A stretch of DNA of 64,000 bases, taken from contig NZ_BOPH01000124.1 of the NCBI RefSeq assembly GCF_016863655.1, positions 1-64,000 of the forward strand, read 5' to 3'. This DNA is from Virgisporangium ochraceum (GTDB lineage: Bacteria; Actinomycetota; Actinomycetes; Mycobacteriales; Micromonosporaceae). Positions within the stretch are counted from its first letter, which is position 1, and every line of letters starts with the position of its first letter. The translations under genes and the position numbers were made by a program. Positions 16,657-26,056 of the stretch are shown here, piece by piece. The notes under the pieces are model-generated. The model worked only from the letters and a program-made list of their open reading frames with translations. It was not told where the DNA came from and searched no databases.

Positions 16657-18363
16657 GTGAACCGGAGAGCATTGTTAAGCGGCGTCGTCGCGCTCACGCT
16701 GGTCGGCGCGACAGCCGCCTGCAGCGGCGGTGACGGTAGCGGCGGCTCGTCCAACCAGCCACCCGCCAAGGCCGGCGTCAACGACATCACCGTCGTGGCG
16801 CGCGACCAGGTGAAGAAGGGCGGTCAGCTGGTCTGGCCGGTGTCCGACATCCCGGCGACCTTCAACAACCTGCATCTGGACGGCAACCTCGCCGACGTCG
16901 CCGACATCATGGAGGCGATGATGCCGCAGGTCTTCCTGACCGACGCGGCCGGCACGCCGATCTGGAACAAGGACTACCTGGTCGAGGAGCCGAAGCTCGA
17001 GACCAGCCCCAAGCAGAAGATCACCTACAAGCTCAACGACAAGGCGAAGTGGAACGACGGGACGCCGATCACCTGGGCCGACTTCGAGGCGCAGTGGAAG
17101 GCGCTCAACGGTAAGGACAAGGCGTTCAGCATCAACTCGTCCACCGGCTACGAGCTGGTCGAGAGCGTCACGCGCGGCGCGTCCGACAGCGAGGTCGTGG
17201 TGACCTACGCGGAGAACTACGCCGACTGGGAGGACACGTTCGTCCCGCTGTACCCGAAGTCGACGAACTCCAGCGCCGAGGTGTTCAACACCGGGTGGAA
17301 CGAGAAGGCGGGCGGGCCCACCGCCGGTCCCTTCAAGTTCGGTGCGATCGACAAGACGGCCAAGACCGTCACGATCGAGCGCGACCCCGCGTGGTGGGGC
17401 AACGAGGCCAAGCTCGACAAGATCATCTTCAAGGGCATCGAGGACAACGCGACCGCCGACGCCGTCGACAACGGCGAGGCCGACTTCTTCGAGATCGCGT
17501 CGAACGTCAACTCCTACAACCGTGCCCAGCAGATGCTCGGCAAGATCGACCTGAAGCGCGCGGGCGCCCCGAACTGGCGCCACATCACGATCAACGGCTC
17601 GAAGCCGCACCTCGGTGACGCCAAGGTGCGCCAGGCGCTGTCGATGGCGATCAACCGGGAGACCATCGCCAAGGCCCTGCTGGGCCCGCTGGGCCAGGAG
17701 CCCAAGGTCCTCAACAACCGGATCTACATGGGCAACCACGCCAACTACAAGGACAACTCCGGCGAGATCGGCAAGTACAACGCAGACAAGGCCAAGCAGC
17801 TGCTCGACGAGGCCGGCTGGAAGGTCGCCGGCGCCGGACGGGCCAAGGACGGCGTGCAGCTCGCGATCGACTTCGTGATCCCGGGCAACGTGGCGCAGAG
17901 CAAGGCCGAGGCCGAGCTGATCTCCGAGATGCTCAAGCAGGTCAACGTGCCGGTGACCATCCGCACCGTGCCGGTCGGCGACCTGTTCGACACCTACCTG
18001 ACCCCGGGCCAGTTCGACATGACCGTGTTCTCCTACATCGGCGACGCGTTCCCGGTCAGCGACTCGGCGGCGATCTACGTGACCCCGGTCAAGAAGGCCG
18101 ACGGCACGCTCGACACCCAGTCGAACTTCTCCCGCATCGGTTCGCCGGAGAACGACGAGCTGTTCAAGAAGGCCGCGGCCGAGCTCGACGACGCCAAGGC
18201 CGCCGACCTCGCCAACCAGGTCGACGCCAAGCTCTGGGAGATGGTGCAGAACATCCCGATGTACCAGCGCCCCGACCTGTGGGGCGTGAAGAAGGGCCTG
18301 GCCAACTTCGGTGCGTTCGCCTACGCGGACGTGGTGTACGAGGACATCGGCTGGACCAGCTAG
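16657..18363 (+). CDS. Solute-binding lipoprotein of the oligopeptide ABC importer (SBP family 5)
   Basis: A 568-aa secreted binding protein. The signal peptide ends in the lipobox GATAAC with Cys22 lipidated, followed by a Gly/Ser linker. The family-5 region shows the expected KWNDGTPITWADFEAQW motif and the NRETIAKALLG segment. GTG 16657 has a strong AAGGAGG Shine-Dalgarno sequence. It is the last gene of the importer operon. The ligand is not predictable from sequence; peptides, nickel complexes and opines are all carried by relatives. Confidence 0.93.
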   Translation: MNRRALLSGVVALTLVGATAACSGGDGSGGSSNQPPAKAGVNDITVVARDQVKKGGQLVWPVSDIPATFNNLHLDGNLADVADIMEAMMPQVFLTDAAGTPIWNKDYLVEEPKLETSPKQKITYKLNDKAKWNDGTPITWADFEAQWKALNGKDKAFSINSSTGYELVESVTRGASDSEVVVTYAENYADWEDTFVPLYPKSTNSSAEVFNTGWNEKAGGPTAGPFKFGAIDKTAKTVTIERDPAWWGNEAKLDKIIFKGIEDNATADAVDNGEADFFEIASNVNSYNRAQQMLGKIDLKRAGAPNWRHITINGSKPHLGDAKVRQALSMAINRETIAKALLGPLGQEPKVLNNRIYMGNHANYKDNSGEIGKYNADKAKQLLDEAGWKVAGAGRAKDGVQLAIDFVIPGNVAQSKAEAELISEMLKQVNVPVTIRTVPVGDLFDTYLTPGQFDMTVFSYIGDAFPVSDSAAIYVTPVKKADGTLDTQSNFSRIGSPENDELFKKAAAELDDAKAADLANQVDAKLWEMVQNIPMYQRPDLWGVKKGLANFGAFAYADVVYEDIGWTS

Positions 18364-18427
18364 ACATCGTTCGAGGTCAGGGTTCCGGTCCGACGCCGAA
18401 GCCAGGCGGCGGCGACCACCGCAACGG

Positions 18428-18474
18428 AGCGCGATCGTGCCGAGGACCGCGGATCGGCTGGTGATCGAAAGTGG
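18428..18474 (-). repeat. Dispersed 47-bp repeat, copy A
   Basis: Read on the minus strand this begins CCACTTTCGATCACCAGCCG and matches the plus strand at 55169-55215 in 43 of 47 positions. It lies in non-coding DNA. The other copy adjoins a transposase remnant, so the repeat may be the trace of a mobile element. Confidence 0.75.
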
Positions 18475-18535
18475 GGGCGACTTTTCGCGGTTCTGGCGCG
18501 GGCGAAACAGCAGAAGGTCGCCACCACTTTCGATC
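18463..18535. repeat. Imperfect 21-bp inverted repeat
   Basis: The arm GATCGAAAGTGGGGGCGACTT at 18463-18483 pairs with 18515-18535, matching at 19 of 21 positions across a 31-bp spacer. It partly overlaps repeat copy A. It could form a long hairpin after the importer operon and act as a terminator, or be a decayed small mobile element. Confidence 0.6.
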
Positions 18536-18602
18536 TTGGCTGGCCCGTTGTCGGGGCCGCTCCCGTCGCCACCCCTGTTGATCATCTTCACTGGCGAGAA
18601 GG

Positions 18603-18617
18603 TGAAGTGACACTTCA
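18603..18617. promoter_or_regulatory. 15-bp perfect palindrome, possible operator
   Basis: TGAAGTG-A-CACTTCA is a perfect 7-1-7 dyad about 135 bp before the cholesterol-oxidase-like gene. No matching copy was noticed elsewhere in the window. Its position suits regulation of that gene, but no regulator is identified. Confidence 0.4.
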
Positions 18618-18699
18618 GGTTTCCGCCAGCAGAGTCGATCATGGGGCTCGGCGGCCGGCGGAACCCTGATCCCGAAAGCTCTTTGGTTCCACGGCACAC

Positions 18700-18727
18700 G
18701 TGGTGCCCTCCTTCGGGAGGGCACCAC
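18700..18727. terminator. 12-bp perfect hairpin with TTCG loop
   Basis: GTGGTGCCCTCC, then the extra-stable tetraloop TTCG, then the exact complement. The stem is 12 bp without a mismatch. Only a weak T-run follows. It sits 24 nt before the ChoD-like start codon, so it could be a terminator or attenuator, or a 5-prime leader structure of that mRNA. Similar sequences, CTTTGGTTCCAC and CTTTGGGGCCAC, flank it. Confidence 0.65.
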
Positions 18728-18751
18728 TGCTCTTTGGGGCCACAATGGCTC

Positions 18752-20440
18752 ATGCGCTACGACGTCGTGGTGATCGGCTCCGGGTTCGGGGGCAGCGTCG
18801 CCGCGCTCCGGCTGGCCGAGAAGGGCTACCGGGTCGCGGTCCTGGAGGCCGGGCGCCGGTTCGCCGACGACGAGCTGCCGGAGACGTCCTGGCGGGCGCG
18901 GCGCTTCCTGTGGGCACCGCTGCTCGGCTGCTACGGCATCCAGCGGCTCACCCTGCTCCGCGGCGCCGGCGCGAAGGTGCTCGTGCTGTCCGGTGCCGGC
19001 GTCGGCGGCGGGAGTCTCGTCTATGCCAACACGCTCTACGAACCGATGCCCGACTTCTACGACGACCCGCAGTGGCGGGGCATCACCGACTGGCGCGCCG
19101 AGCTGGCGCCGCACTACGACCAGGCCAAGCGGATGCTGGGCGTCGCCACCTACCCGCGCACGACCGCCGCCGACGAGGCGATGCGGGCGGTGGCCGACCG
19201 CATGGGCGTCGGGCACACGTTCCACCCGACGCCCGTCGGCGTGTTCCTGGGCGAGCCCGGCCGGCGGGTGCCCGACCCGTACTTCGGCGGCGCCGGCCCC
19301 GAACGGGTCGGCTGCACGCACTGCGGCGCCTGCATGACCGGCTGCCGGCTCGGCGCCAAGAACACCCTCGTGAAGAACTACCTCTGGCTCGCGGAGCGGG
19401 CCGGGGTCGAGGTCCGTCCGTTGAGTACGGTGGTCGAGGTCCGTCCGTCGGCCGCGGGCTATGCGGTGACCGTGGTGCGCACCGGCGCGGTGCTCCGCCG
19501 GCGCCGCGAGGTGCTGGAGGCCGACCAGGTGGTGTTCGCCGCCGGCGCGCTCGGCACGCAGCGGCTGCTGCACCGGATGCGGGCCACCGGTGCGCTCCCG
19601 AACCTGTCGTCGCGGGTGGGCGAGCTGACCCGCACCAACTCCGAGGCGATCCTGGGCGCGTCAGTCCCGTTGCGGGTGGCCCGGCGCCGCCGCCTCGACC
19701 TCTCCGACGGCGTGGCCATCACCAGCTCCTTCCACCCCGACGGGCACACCCACATCGAGCCGGTCCGCTACGGTCACGGCTCCAACGCGATGGGACTGCT
19801 GCAGACCGCCCTCGTGCCCGGCGGCCCGCGCCGCACGCTGCGGTGGCTCGCCACGATCGCGCGGAAACCGCTGACGTACCTGCCGATGCTGTCGGTGCGG
19901 AGATGGTCGGAGCGCACCGTGATCGCGCTGGTGATGCAGTCGGCCGACAACTCGCTGACCACCCGGTACCGGCGCCGCCTCGGCCGCTGGGTGCTGCGCA
20001 GCGCTCCCGGTCACGGCGCGGAGAACCCGACGTGGATCCCGGCCGGCCACCGGGCCGCCCGCACCCTGGCCGACGAGCTCGGCGGTATCGCGGGCGGCTC
20101 GGTCACCGAAGCGTTCGACACGCCGGTGACCGCGCACATCCTCGGCGGCGCGGCGATCGGCGCGACCCCGGCCGACGGCGTCATCGACCCGTACCACCGC
20201 GTCTACGGCCACCCCGGCCTCCACGTCGTCGACGGTGCGGCGGTGACGGCGAACCTCGGTGTCAACCCGTCACTGACCATCACCGCGCAGGCGGAACGAG
20301 CCCTGTCGATGTGGCCGAACCGCGGCGAGGCCGACCCACGCCCGGAGCCCGGCTCGCCGTACACGCGGGTCGACCCGGTGCCACCGGCCCATCCGACCGT
20401 CCCGGCGGGCGCGCCGGGTGCCCTCCGCCGGACGGTGTAG
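18752..20440 (+). CDS. choD: GMC-type FAD oxidoreductase, cholesterol oxidase (ChoD-like)
   Basis: A 562-aa flavoenzyme. The N-terminal dinucleotide-binding motif VVIGSGFGGSVAALRLAEKG is followed by the GMC FAD-contact region GAGVGGGSLVYANTLY. The four-Cys segment CTHCGACMTGC, followed by GAKNTLVKNYL, and the C-terminal VIDPYHRVYGHPGLHVVDGA and NPSLTITAQAER closely resemble mycobacterial ChoD. That family oxidises cholesterol or related 3-beta-hydroxysteroids and needs FAD. ATG 18752 begins the FAD motif; the open frame upstream crosses the hairpin and is not coding. There is no secretion signal. No other steroid-catabolism gene is in the window, so the physiological substrate is uncertain. 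Confidence 0.9.
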   Translation: MRYDVVVIGSGFGGSVAALRLAEKGYRVAVLEAGRRFADDELPETSWRARRFLWAPLLGCYGIQRLTLLRGAGAKVLVLSGAGVGGGSLVYANTLYEPMPDFYDDPQWRGITDWRAELAPHYDQAKRMLGVATYPRTTAADEAMRAVADRMGVGHTFHPTPVGVFLGEPGRRVPDPYFGGAGPERVGCTHCGACMTGCRLGAKNTLVKNYLWLAERAGVEVRPLSTVVEVRPSAAGYAVTVVRTGAVLRRRREVLEADQVVFAAGALGTQRLLHRMRATGALPNLSSRVGELTRTNSEAILGASVPLRVARRRRLDLSDGVAITSSFHPDGHTHIEPVRYGHGSNAMGLLQTALVPGGPRRTLRWLATIARKPLTYLPMLSVRRWSERTVIALVMQSADNSLTTRYRRRLGRWVLRSAPGHGAENPTWIPAGHRAARTLADELGGIAGGSVTEAFDTPVTAHILGGAAIGATPADGVIDPYHRVYGHPGLHVVDGAAVTANLGVNPSLTITAQAERALSMWPNRGEADPRPEPGSPYTRVDPVPPAHPTVPAGAPGALRRTV

Positions 20441-20497
20441 TGGTTCACCCGCCCGCGGCGGCGCGTCGTTCGGGTCGGGTGCGGCCATAATCTCCGG

Positions 20498-20893
20498 GTG
20501 AGTGTCGACCGCGTCCTCGCCGAGGCGCGCCACGGGGTCCGCCGGTACACCGCCCACGAGACCGAGGTTGCCCGCCGACGCGGGGCGCTCGTCGTCGACA
20601 CCCGCACGGAGACGCAGCGGGCGGAGGCCGGGGAGCTGCCGGGCGCGGTGGTGATCGACCGCACGGTGCTGGAGTGGCGCCTCGACCCGAAGAGCGACGC
20701 CCGGATCGCCGAGGCGGTCGACTACGACCTCGAGATCGTGGTGGTGTGCCGCCAGGGGTACAGCTCGAGCCTGGCGGCGGAGAGCCTGCGCCGGATCGGC
20801 CTGCGCCGGGCCACCGACATGGTCGGCGGCGTCGAGGCGTGGCGGGACGCGGGGCTGCCGCTCCACGACGGGCCGGCCGACGTGCGGCGCTGA
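20498..20893 (+). CDS. Rhodanese-like domain protein
   Basis: A 131-aa single-domain sulfurtransferase homologue. The motif VVDTRTETQRAEAGELPGA and the active loop VVCRQGYSSS, with the catalytic Cys that carries persulfide, are intact, followed by VGGVEAWRDAGLPL. Such proteins move sulfane sulfur between thiol acceptors or act as sulfur carriers in the cytoplasm. The GTG start at 20498 lacks a strong Shine-Dalgarno sequence. It converges with the P-loop fragment, whose stop lies 1 nt away. Confidence 0.9.
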   Translation: MSVDRVLAEARHGVRRYTAHETEVARRRGALVVDTRTETQRAEAGELPGAVVIDRTVLEWRLDPKSDARIAEAVDYDLEIVVVCRQGYSSSLAAESLRRIGLRRATDMVGGVEAWRDAGLPLHDGPADVRR

Positions 20894-20894
20894 C

Positions 20895-21080
20895 CTACCC
20901 GGCGCCGAGGCGCTCGGCGATCGCCGTCGCGATCCGGTCGGCGGACGGCTCGGCCGAGTCGAACGTCAGGTCGGCGACGACCACGGTGCGACCGGCGGCG
21001 GTGAGCAGTGCGGTGAGCCGGTCGGCGACGGTGTTCCTGCCCGCCGCCAACGGACCCGTCAGGACGACAAGTTCAGCCAC
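20895..21080 (-). pseudogene. Truncated P-loop kinase/AAA-like fragment
   Basis: About 61 residues starting MAELVVLTGPLAAGRNT, which resembles the first strand and P-loop of small-molecule kinases, but the invariant Lys is Asn (GPLAAGRNT instead of GxxxxGKT). The rest of a kinase (lid, base-binding parts) is absent. GTG 21080 is chosen; an open frame extends to 21128. It is either a remnant of a longer gene or a small protein of unknown function. Confidence 0.45.
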
Positions 21081-21105
21081 GGTGCCATCCTCGCGCGCGT
21101 CCCGT

Positions 21106-21417
21106 TCAGCGGGGGAGGACGGAGGCACCGGACCTCGACACGATCTCCTGCAACGCGATCACGTGCTGGTCGAACGCGGTGCGCCCGGCGCCGGTGAGCC
21201 GGGCCGACGTGCGAGGGCGTTTGCCCACGAAACCCTTGCGGATCTCCACGTAGCCGGCCTCCTCCAGCGTCGTCAGCTGCTTGGACAACGCGGAGTCGGA
21301 CAGGCCGACGCTGTCGCGGATGAACTTGAAGTCGGCCCACTCCGAGGCGGCCAGCAGGGACACGATCGACAGCCGGGTGGGGGCGTGGATGAGCTCGTCG
21401 AACCGGGCGCGGCTCAT
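21106..21417 (-). CDS. Winged-helix regulator (HTH_34/MarR-like)
   Basis: A 103-aa DNA-binding protein consisting of one winged-helix domain. It begins MSRARFDELIHAPTRLSIVSL, then the recognition region SVGLSDSALSKQLTTLEEAGYVEIRKGFVGKRPRT and a short C-terminal helix. ATG 21417 overlaps the end of the upstream membrane-protein gene by 4 nt, a pairing often seen in actinobacteria where the regulator controls its own operon. The perfect inverted repeat at 21901-21954 in the promoter is the obvious candidate binding site. Confidence 0.9.
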   Translation of the reverse strand: MSRARFDELIHAPTRLSIVSLLAASEWADFKFIRDSVGLSDSALSKQLTTLEEAGYVEIRKGFVGKRPRTSARLTGAGRTAFDQHVIALQEIVSRSGASVLPR

Positions 21418-21884
21418 GAGCGGCCCGCGAGCATCAGGCGGCGCAGGTACCGCATGAGCAGTGGGCCGCCGACCACCATGGCCACCGCGGCCAGCAGGAT
21501 GCCGATCGTCGCGGGGTAGGGGGCTCCGGCGGCGTCGAGCGCGAAGGACGTCGGTAGCGAGACGGCGAGGATGGCCGCGACGAATCCGAGGATCGCCAGC
21601 ACCCCGGCCGGCCCGAGGAGGGTGTTGCGCGGCTGTGCCCGTCTGATGACGTTCCACACCAGCCGACCGGTCACCGCGACGATTCCGAGGACGAACACCG
21701 CCGTGGCGACGGCGATCACCGGCGTCCGCCCGGTTTCGACGGCGACCGTGAAGCCGACCATCAGAGCCGCGGTGGCCCACCAGAAACCGGTGGGGACGAT
21801 CGTCGAGTCGACCACCTGCGCCCGCCGTCGGGCGATCTCGTCGAGCGCGCCGGCGGCCTCGTCGGGCCGCACGTCGTTCATCAT
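21414..21884 (-). CDS. Four-span membrane protein paired with the winged-helix regulator
   Basis: A 156-aa protein with a short cytoplasmic N-terminus (MMNDVRPDEAAGALDEIARR) and four hydrophobic segments (about 35-50, 55-75, 95-115 and 130-148). The start at 21884 follows AGGAGG at good spacing; the open frame upstream runs through the inverted repeat. It is co-transcribed with the regulator. The function is unknown; by analogy with similar pairs it may be an export or stress-related protein. Confidence 0.8.
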   Translation of the reverse strand: MMNDVRPDEAAGALDEIARRRAQVVDSTIVPTGFWWATAALMVGFTVAVETGRTPVIAVATAVFVLGIVAVTGRLVWNVIRRAQPRNTLLGPAGVLAILGFVAAILAVSLPTSFALDAAGAPYPATIGILLAAVAMVVGGPLLMRYLRRLMLAGRS

Positions 21885-21900
21885 GACCGACCTCCTGAGA

Positions 21901-21954
21901 AAGTACTTGCCTACCGGGAAAGCTAGCATCAGCTTTCCCGGTAGGCAAGTACTT
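21901..21954. promoter_or_regulatory. Perfect 24-bp inverted repeat (operator candidate)
   Basis: The arm AAGTACTTGCCTACCGGGAA continues with AGCT; the exact 24-bp complement follows after a 6-bp spacer AGCATC. Each arm starts with the palindrome AAGTACTT, giving nested symmetry. It lies 16 nt upstream of the membrane/regulator operon, in the region divergent from the NmrA-like gene. It could be two operator sites for the winged-helix regulator, or an extended hairpin. Confidence 0.8.
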
Positions 21955-22087
21955 GCCGAGCGAGCGTCGGGTATGATCACCGGCGTAAGGTGCGGCGCCG
22001 CTTCCGTCGGCGTGTCGGGACTTCCGGCCGGCACGACAGCCCCGGCAGGGCTGTCTGGTTCTCTCTCGTGAAGAGGGGTCCCTCGCC

Positions 22088-22901
22088 GTGTCCCGAACCA
22101 TTCTCGTCACCGGTGCCCGCGGCACCATCAGTTCCGCGCTGCTGCGCCTGTTCGCCCGGGCCGACGTCGGCGCGCGCGCCGCCTCGTCCACGCCGGGGGT
22201 CGGCCAGGTGCTGCTGGATCTGCACGACCCGGCCACGTTCGCACCCGCCCTGCGGGGGCGTTTCGCAGGTGTTCCTGTACGCCCACCCGTCGACGGCGGC
22301 CGATGTCGCCGCCGCGGCGGCGGCAGCGGGCGTCGAGCACCTCGTGGTGCTGTCGTCCAACGCGGTCGCGCGCGTCGACGATCCGGAGGTCAACCCGATG
22401 GCCGCACCGTTCGTCGCCACCGAGGCCGCGCTGACCGCCGGTCCGGTGCTGCGCCCCGGCGCCTTCGCGGGCAACGCCCGGCAGTGGACGCACGACATCC
22501 GCACCCGGCGCGCCGCCGACCTGCCCTACCCGGACGCCCGCGTCGACGCCGTCACCGAAGGGGACGTCGCCGAGGTGGCGTTCCGCACGCTCACCGACCC
22601 GGGCCTGTGGGGTGCCACGCTCGACCTCACCGGGCCGCGCGCGATCGGTCTCGCCGAGCAGGTGCGGGTGATCGCGGCCGCGCTCGGCGCGGAGGTCGCG
22701 GTCCGTCGGGTCGGCCGGGACCGGTGGAAGCGGTCCGTCGGCCCGTACCTGACCGACGCGTACGCCGAGGCGCTGCTGAACTACTGGCGCGACCTCGAAC
22801 GGCACCCGGCGCCGGTGAGCACCGACGTGCCGACGGTCATCGGCCGGCCGGCGACCGGTTTCGCCGACTGGGTGACGCAGCATATCGATGAGTTTCGCTG
22901 A
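22088..22901 (+). pseudogene. NmrA/NAD(P)-binding family protein, frameshifted
   Basis: The start GTG 22088 reads MSRTILVTGARGTISSALLR, a Rossmann dinucleotide-binding motif, up to LDLHDPATFAPALRG. Homology then jumps to another frame (VSQVFLYAHPSTAAD, LVVLSSNAVAR, GPVLRPGAFAGNARQW and onwards) ending at 22901. The shift is near 22256-22262 in a GGGGG run, so either a one-base indel inactivates the gene or there is a sequencing error. The repaired product would be about 270 aa, typical of NmrA-like quinone reductases or nitrogen-regulator-like proteins. It is divergent from the membrane/regulator operon and may share its operator. Confidence 0.8.
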
Positions 22902-22919
22902 CCCGGTACAGTTCGTGCG

Positions 22920-23618
22920 GTGATTGTCTGGGTCGCGTCGTTCCCCCGGTCAGGCAACACCTTCCTGCGGATCGTGCTGAAGAACCTGTACGGCGTCCGG
23001 ACCTCGGTGGTCTACGACGTCGACGGGGTCGCCGAGCGGCTCGGCGCCGACTTGGTCGGCTACACCGACCGGCCGGCGCCGATCCGGGCCATGCGCGCCT
23101 CCGGTGACGTGCACTTCGTCAAGACGCACCGGCAGCGCGACGACCAGATCGACGAGGGCGACCCGGCCATCTGCCTGGTCCGTGACGGCCGGGATGCCCT
23201 CGTCTCCTGGGCCCGGCTGAACGGCGGGTCCGACCCGGCCCGGTTCGAGGCGGAGCTCCGGACGATGATCCTGCGGCAGGACCGGGTCGGGACCGGCAGC
23301 TGGGGGACCAACGTGCTGAGCTGGCTGCGGCCCCCGGCCCCGCACCGGCACGTGCTGCGGTACGAGGACCTCGTGCGCGACCCGCGTCCCGCGGTCGGGC
23401 GCATCATGGCCGCCCTGGTGCCCGACTTCGCACCGGCACCCGACGCGGTCATCCCCTCGTTCGCCGACCTCCGGCGCGCCGACGACCGCTTCTTCCGCCG
23501 CGGCCATTCCGCCACCCACCGCGACGAGCTCCCCGAGGACCTGCACCGGCTGTTCTGGTCACGGCCCGACAACCGGGCCGCCATGCGCCTGCTCGGCTAC
23601 GCCCGGCAGCGGCGCTGA
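22920..23618 (+). CDS. Sulfotransferase domain protein
   Basis: A 232-aa cytosolic-type sulfotransferase. The PAPS 5-prime-phosphosulfate loop is WVASFPRSGNTFLR at residues 4-17. The conserved His-containing strand FVKTHRQ, the 3-prime-phosphate-binding CLVRDGRDALVSW and the LRYEDLVRDP motif are all present, all typical of the family that transfers sulfate from PAPS to alcohols or phenols. GTG 22920 is chosen because nothing upstream resembles the family. The acceptor is unknown. Confidence 0.9.
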   Translation: MIVWVASFPRSGNTFLRIVLKNLYGVRTSVVYDVDGVAERLGADLVGYTDRPAPIRAMRASGDVHFVKTHRQRDDQIDEGDPAICLVRDGRDALVSWARLNGGSDPARFEAELRTMILRQDRVGTGSWGTNVLSWLRPPAPHRHVLRYEDLVRDPRPAVGRIMAALVPDFAPAPDAVIPSFADLRRADDRFFRRGHSATHRDELPEDLHRLFWSRPDNRAAMRLLGYARQRR

Positions 23619-23751
23619 GCCCTTCTTCAGCACCGACCCCTTCTCCCAGACCGGCACCGGCGGCAGCCCCCGTGCGGCCCGCGCCCGGTCGGTCGGCTCC
23701 TGCACCAGTGCGGTCTTCCGGCGGGAGTACCCGGGCAGCCCGGCGATCTCC

Positions 23752-23964
23752 CACTTGAGCCGCGTCGACGGTGTCGAGCGCGTCGACCGCCGCCATCAGG
23801 TCGATCACCGGCTTCGCCGCGAGCCCGGGAACGGCGGTCGAGCCGATGTGCTCCACCTCCACGACCGTGGTGGGCAGGGCTGCCCGGACCTCGACGATCG
23901 CCTCCTCCGCCAGGGCCGGCCACCGCGGGTCGTACTCGACGATCACGGGTTCGAGGGCATCCAC
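23752..23964 (-). pseudogene. GrpB-family remnant
   Basis: From GTG 23964 the minus strand reads VDALEPVIVEYDPRWPALAE and then VEVEHIGSTAVPGLAAKPVIDLM, the diagnostic N-terminal half of GrpB/nucleotidyltransferase-like proteins (UPF0157). After about 70 residues the similarity ends; full-length members have about 170 residues. The next ~130 bp has an open alternate frame (LKWEIAGLPGYSRRK onwards) that I do not recognise. This is probably a truncated, inactive gene. Confidence 0.7.
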
Positions 23965-24028
23965 CCCGCAGGTCCAGTCGGGTTTGCGACGTGATCGGTC
24001 CCGACCCCGAGGGCTATGCTCGGCGACC

Positions 24029-26052
<2,024 letters not shown>

Positions 26053-26056
<4 letters not shown>

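Noticed and set aside
14465..16672. 735-codon minus-strand frame across the fused transporter ATPase
   Set aside because: It is the antisense of a strongly conserved ATPase gene, is His/Asp/Arg-rich and shows no family motif.
16675..18753. 692-codon minus-strand frame across the oligopeptide-binding protein
   Set aside because: Antisense shadow caused by high GC; its only meaningful part is the dispersed repeat, recorded separately.
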